Shown piece after piece: positions 13,910 to 16,220 of a stretch of DNA of 16,220 bases. The first letter of the stretch is position 1. The number at the start of each line of letters is the position of its first letter. Source of the stretch: Elusimicrobiota bacterium (GTDB lineage Bacteria; Elusimicrobiota; Endomicrobiia; Endomicrobiales; Endomicrobiaceae). The stretch is taken from the NCBI GenBank assembly GCA_031256695.1, contig JAIRQB010000161.1:1-16220 (forward strand). Reading direction: 5' to 3'. The notes under the pieces were generated by a model. It did not search any database. It had not been told where the DNA came from and saw nothing but the letters and a program-made list of their open reading frames with translations. Position numbers and translations under genes: made by a program.

Positions 13910-15274
13910 ATGCAAAAAATCTATACCCATTCTCAAAAAAGGACGGCGCTTGCCGCAGCCGCTTTTGCTTCTTTTATCACTCCTTTTATGGGTTCTTCTC
14001 TGGCTGTGGCATTGCCTGCAATTTCTTCTGAATTTAAATCCGATATAGTGCTATCGTCTTGGACAATGGCGGCTTTTATTTTAGGCGCTGCGATGTTTTT
14101 GCTTCCGCTTGGGAAACTTGCTGAAATTTACGGACGGAAAAGAATTTTTGTGAGCGGCTGTTTTTTGTCGTCTTTGATTTCAGTCTTTTGCGCTTTAACG
14201 CCCAATATGCCGCTTTTTTTGCTTTTTAGATTTATGCACGGAGCGGCATCGGCTTGCATTTTCAGCACGGGCGCCGCTATGCTTTCTGAAATTTATCCGC
14301 CGAAAGAGAGAGGAAAAGCCTTCGGCGTAAATGCAGCCTCAATTTATTTAGGAGGCTCTGCCGGTCCTTTTATAGGCGGTCTTTTGACTCATTACATCAC
14401 TTGGAGAAGTATTTTCGCTATATCCGCTTTTTTCGCTTTAATTGTCGCCTTTGTTTTTCCAAGAATAATTAAAGATGAATGGAAAACCGCTGAAAATGAA
14501 AAATTAGATTTTGCCTCAAGCGCTCTCTACTCTTTTTCTCTCTTATTTTTTATCTGCGGCTTGTCTTATATCACTTTAAAATTCGGCGTTATTTCTTTTA
14601 TAGCGGGGTCATTTGGTCTTGCGCTTTTTGTTTTATCTCAAAAAAAAAGAGAGTATTCTCTATTGCCTATTTATTTGTTTAAAAAGAATAAATCTTTTTT
14701 TATGGGCAATATCGCCGCTCTTATAAATTATTCCGCTACGGCGGCAACCGCTCTTTTAATGAGTTATTATTTGCAATATATCAAAGGGCTTGACGCAGAC
14801 TCATCAGGCTTAATTTTAATGTCTCAGCCGATTTGTATGGCTGTCCTTTCGCCTCTGATGGGACGTCTATCTGATAGAATTGAGCCGCGTCTTTTGGCTT
14901 CCGCCGGTATGATTGTAATTTCCGCGGCTCTTATATATTTTTCTTTTTTAAAGGAAAGCGCTCCGCTTTTTTCAATAATGATTACTCTCATTGTTATGGG
15001 TTTAGGTTTTGCTCTTTTTTCATCTCCTAATACAAATGCAGTGATGAACAGCGTTGAAAACAGATATTTCGGCGCCGCAAATGTTTCTCTTTCTCTTATG
15101 CGTCTTACGGGGCAGATGTTTAGCATAGCCATAGCCAATATAGTTTTTGCTTTAATTATCGGGCATATTCAAGTGACGGCTGAAGTTCATATCTTGCTTA
15201 TGCAAAGTCTCCGCTATTGTTTTATTATTTTTGCAGTTTTATGTCTTTTCGGCGCTTTTGCGTCAAAGAAATAG
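13910..15274 (+). CDS. MFS transporter, DHA2/EmrB-QacA-type drug exporter
   Basis: Multi-pass membrane protein of 454 aa. It shows the family's N-terminal SLAVALPAIS stretch (30-39), motif A GKLAEIYGRKR (68-78) between helices 2 and 3, and motif C-like GGSAGPFIGG (about 148-157) of proton antiporters that export drugs or metabolites. The length suggests about 14 helices. It is separated from the cluster by 119 bases and lies on the same strand, so it may belong to the locus (export of precursors or intermediates) or be an independent efflux pump. The substrate is unknown. The reading frame is intact and the stop is followed by a short 39-base spacer to thrB. Confidence 0.88.
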   Translation: MQKIYTHSQKRTALAAAAFASFITPFMGSSLAVALPAISSEFKSDIVLSSWTMAAFILGAAMFLLPLGKLAEIYGRKRIFVSGCFLSSLISVFCALTPNMPLFLLFRFMHGAASACIFSTGAAMLSEIYPPKERGKAFGVNAASIYLGGSAGPFIGGLLTHYITWRSIFAISAFFALIVAFVFPRIIKDEWKTAENEKLDFASSALYSFSLLFFICGLSYITLKFGVISFIAGSFGLALFVLSQKKREYSLLPIYLFKKNKSFFMGNIAALINYSATAATALLMSYYLQYIKGLDADSSGLILMSQPICMAVLSPLMGRLSDRIEPRLLASAGMIVISAALIYFSFLKESAPLFSIMITLIVMGLGFALFSSPNTNAVMNSVENRYFGAANVSLSLMRLTGQMFSIAIANIVFALIIGHIQVTAEVHILLMQSLRYCFIIFAVLCLFGAFASKK

Positions 15275-15313
15275 CCGCCGAGAAAAGCGTTATAAAAATA
15301 AAAGGATAAAAAA

Positions 15314-16220
15314 ATGAAAAACAAAATTAGAGTTAAAGTCCCCGCTACTACTTCTAATTTAGGGGCGGGTTTTGACGTATTCGGCGCCGCATTGACTCTT
15401 TACAATGAATTTGAGGTTGAATTAGTCTCAAATCGCGGGCAGGCGGGGATTTTTATCAAGGGAGAAGGCGCGGATAAATTGCCATCTGACAGCGGCAATT
15501 TTTTATATTTCATAATGCAGAAAATTTTTAAGAAATTTGGAGAAAAGAGATTTAATCTAAACAATTTAAAAATTTCTATATCTTGCAATGTCCCGCTTTC
15601 ATCGGGACTCGGCTCTAGCGCCGCAGCCATTGTAGGCGGAGCGGCTTTGGCTAATTCTCTATGCGGCTCAAAAATGAGCGACGCTGAAATAGCGCAATTT
15701 GCAACAGACATAGAAGGACACCCAGACAATGCATTTCCGGCGGTATTCGGCGGAATCTGTCTCTGTTATAATGAGGGAGGCAAAACTCGTTTTCATAAAA
15801 TTCCGTCTCCTAAATTAAAACTTATAATAGCAAGCCCCGCCTTTGAGATAAACACTTCTCAATCAAGGAAAAAATTGCCGAAAGAATATAAGACGGCTGA
15901 CGCTGTTTTTAATATATCAAGAGCCGCTCTTTTGACGGCATCTTTATACTCTAAAAATTTTGAACTTTTACGTGATGCAGTTGAGGATAAAATGCATCAG
16001 CCATACCGTTTAAAATCAATATCTAAAAGCAAAGAAATTTTTGAAGCGGCTATGCGGGCGGGCGCTAAAGGAGTTTTTATATCAGGCTCTGGTCCTTCTA
16101 TAGCGGCTTTTGCAGAGAGCGCAGACGCCGTCAAAACCGCAGAGGCTATGTCTCAATTTTGGCGTAAAGAAAATATCTTAAATAAAACTTTTATTTTAGA
16201 TTTTGACGGCAAGGGAATGG
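15314..16220 (+). CDS. thrB: Homoserine kinase (GHMP family), 3' end outside the window
   Basis: ATP-dependent kinase that converts homoserine to O-phosphohomoserine in threonine synthesis. From the ATG at 15314 the frame stays open for 302 codons to the window end, near the usual full length of about 300 residues. The motifs are PATTSNLGAGFD (10-21), the GHMP phosphate loop PLSSGLGSSAA (94-104), EGHPDN (134-139) and GSGPS (258-262). The N-terminal TSNLGAGFD and EGHPDN are characteristic of ThrB within GHMP kinases. An aaagga ribosome site (15301-15306) lies upstream. This is a housekeeping amino acid gene, likely outside the polyene locus, and marks its probable right boundary. Confidence 0.93.
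   Translation, partial: MKNKIRVKVPATTSNLGAGFDVFGAALTLYNEFEVELVSNRGQAGIFIKGEGADKLPSDSGNFLYFIMQKIFKKFGEKRFNLNNLKISISCNVPLSSGLGSSAAAIVGGAALANSLCGSKMSDAEIAQFATDIEGHPDNAFPAVFGGICLCYNEGGKTRFHKIPSPKLKLIIASPAFEINTSQSRKKLPKEYKTADAVFNISRAALLTASLYSKNFELLRDAVEDKMHQPYRLKSISKSKEIFEAAMRAGAKGVFISGSGPSIAAFAESADAVKTAEAMSQFWRKENILNKTFILDFDGKGM

Noticed and set aside
15400..15729. Open frame of 109 codons on the minus strand opposite thrB
   Set aside because: It lies wholly within the conserved GHMP kinase coding region, and its translation shows no recognisable domain.

Overview
The window reads as part of a low-GC, Gram-negative (outer-membrane-bearing) bacterial genome. The evidence for an outer membrane is a LolA-like carrier, a lipid A acyltransferase-like protein, a lipoprotein with a clear lipobox and an RND/MMPL exporter. 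The phylum cannot be fixed from the sequence alone. A gut-type Elusimicrobiota or Spirochaetota member would fit the AT-rich composition, the gene style and the cluster content, but this is a weak guess. Every supported gene lies on the + strand.

Positions 48-13790 hold a biosynthetic locus of the aryl polyene / flexirubin / xanthomonadin class. It has a FabG-like ketoreductase, a ketosynthase with a full Cys-His-His triad, two acyl carrier proteins, two hotdog dehydratases (ApeP-like and ApeI-like), a 4-HBT thioesterase, a PlsC-like and an LpxL-like acyltransferase, a family 2 glycosyltransferase with a DUF2062-like tail, a LolA-like protein and a large MMPL exporter. The implied pathway is extension of a starter on ACP by KS, reduction and dehydration into a conjugated polyene, release or transfer, attachment to an envelope lipid, and export by MMPL plus LolA. 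No aryl-CoA/ACP ligase, aromatic ammonia-lyase, chain-length factor or methyltransferase is visible. If present, they must lie upstream of the window, which seems to start inside the locus.

Three things depart from the usual layout. First, an FAD oxidoreductase of the carotenoid isomerase / retinol saturase type (770-2173) overlaps the ketoreductase gene by one base, so the product may be isomerised, desaturated or saturated. Second, a compact type II restriction-modification pair (2170-3583) sits in the operon between that oxidoreductase and the ketosynthase. Third, a lipoprotein gene and a small secreted-protein gene (6176-7138) sit between two related copies of a palindromic intergenic element (5896-6040 and 7175-7311). 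The inner stems of the two copies differ in sequence but both remain fully paired, which is compensatory change.

The segment 7347-13790 is one unbroken run of eight genes joined by short overlaps or a one-base gap, so it is almost surely translated in a coupled way. After a 119-base AT-rich gap come a 14-TM-type MFS transporter (13910-15274) and a nearly complete homoserine kinase gene, thrB (15314 to the window end). The latter is housekeeping and probably marks the right edge of the cluster.
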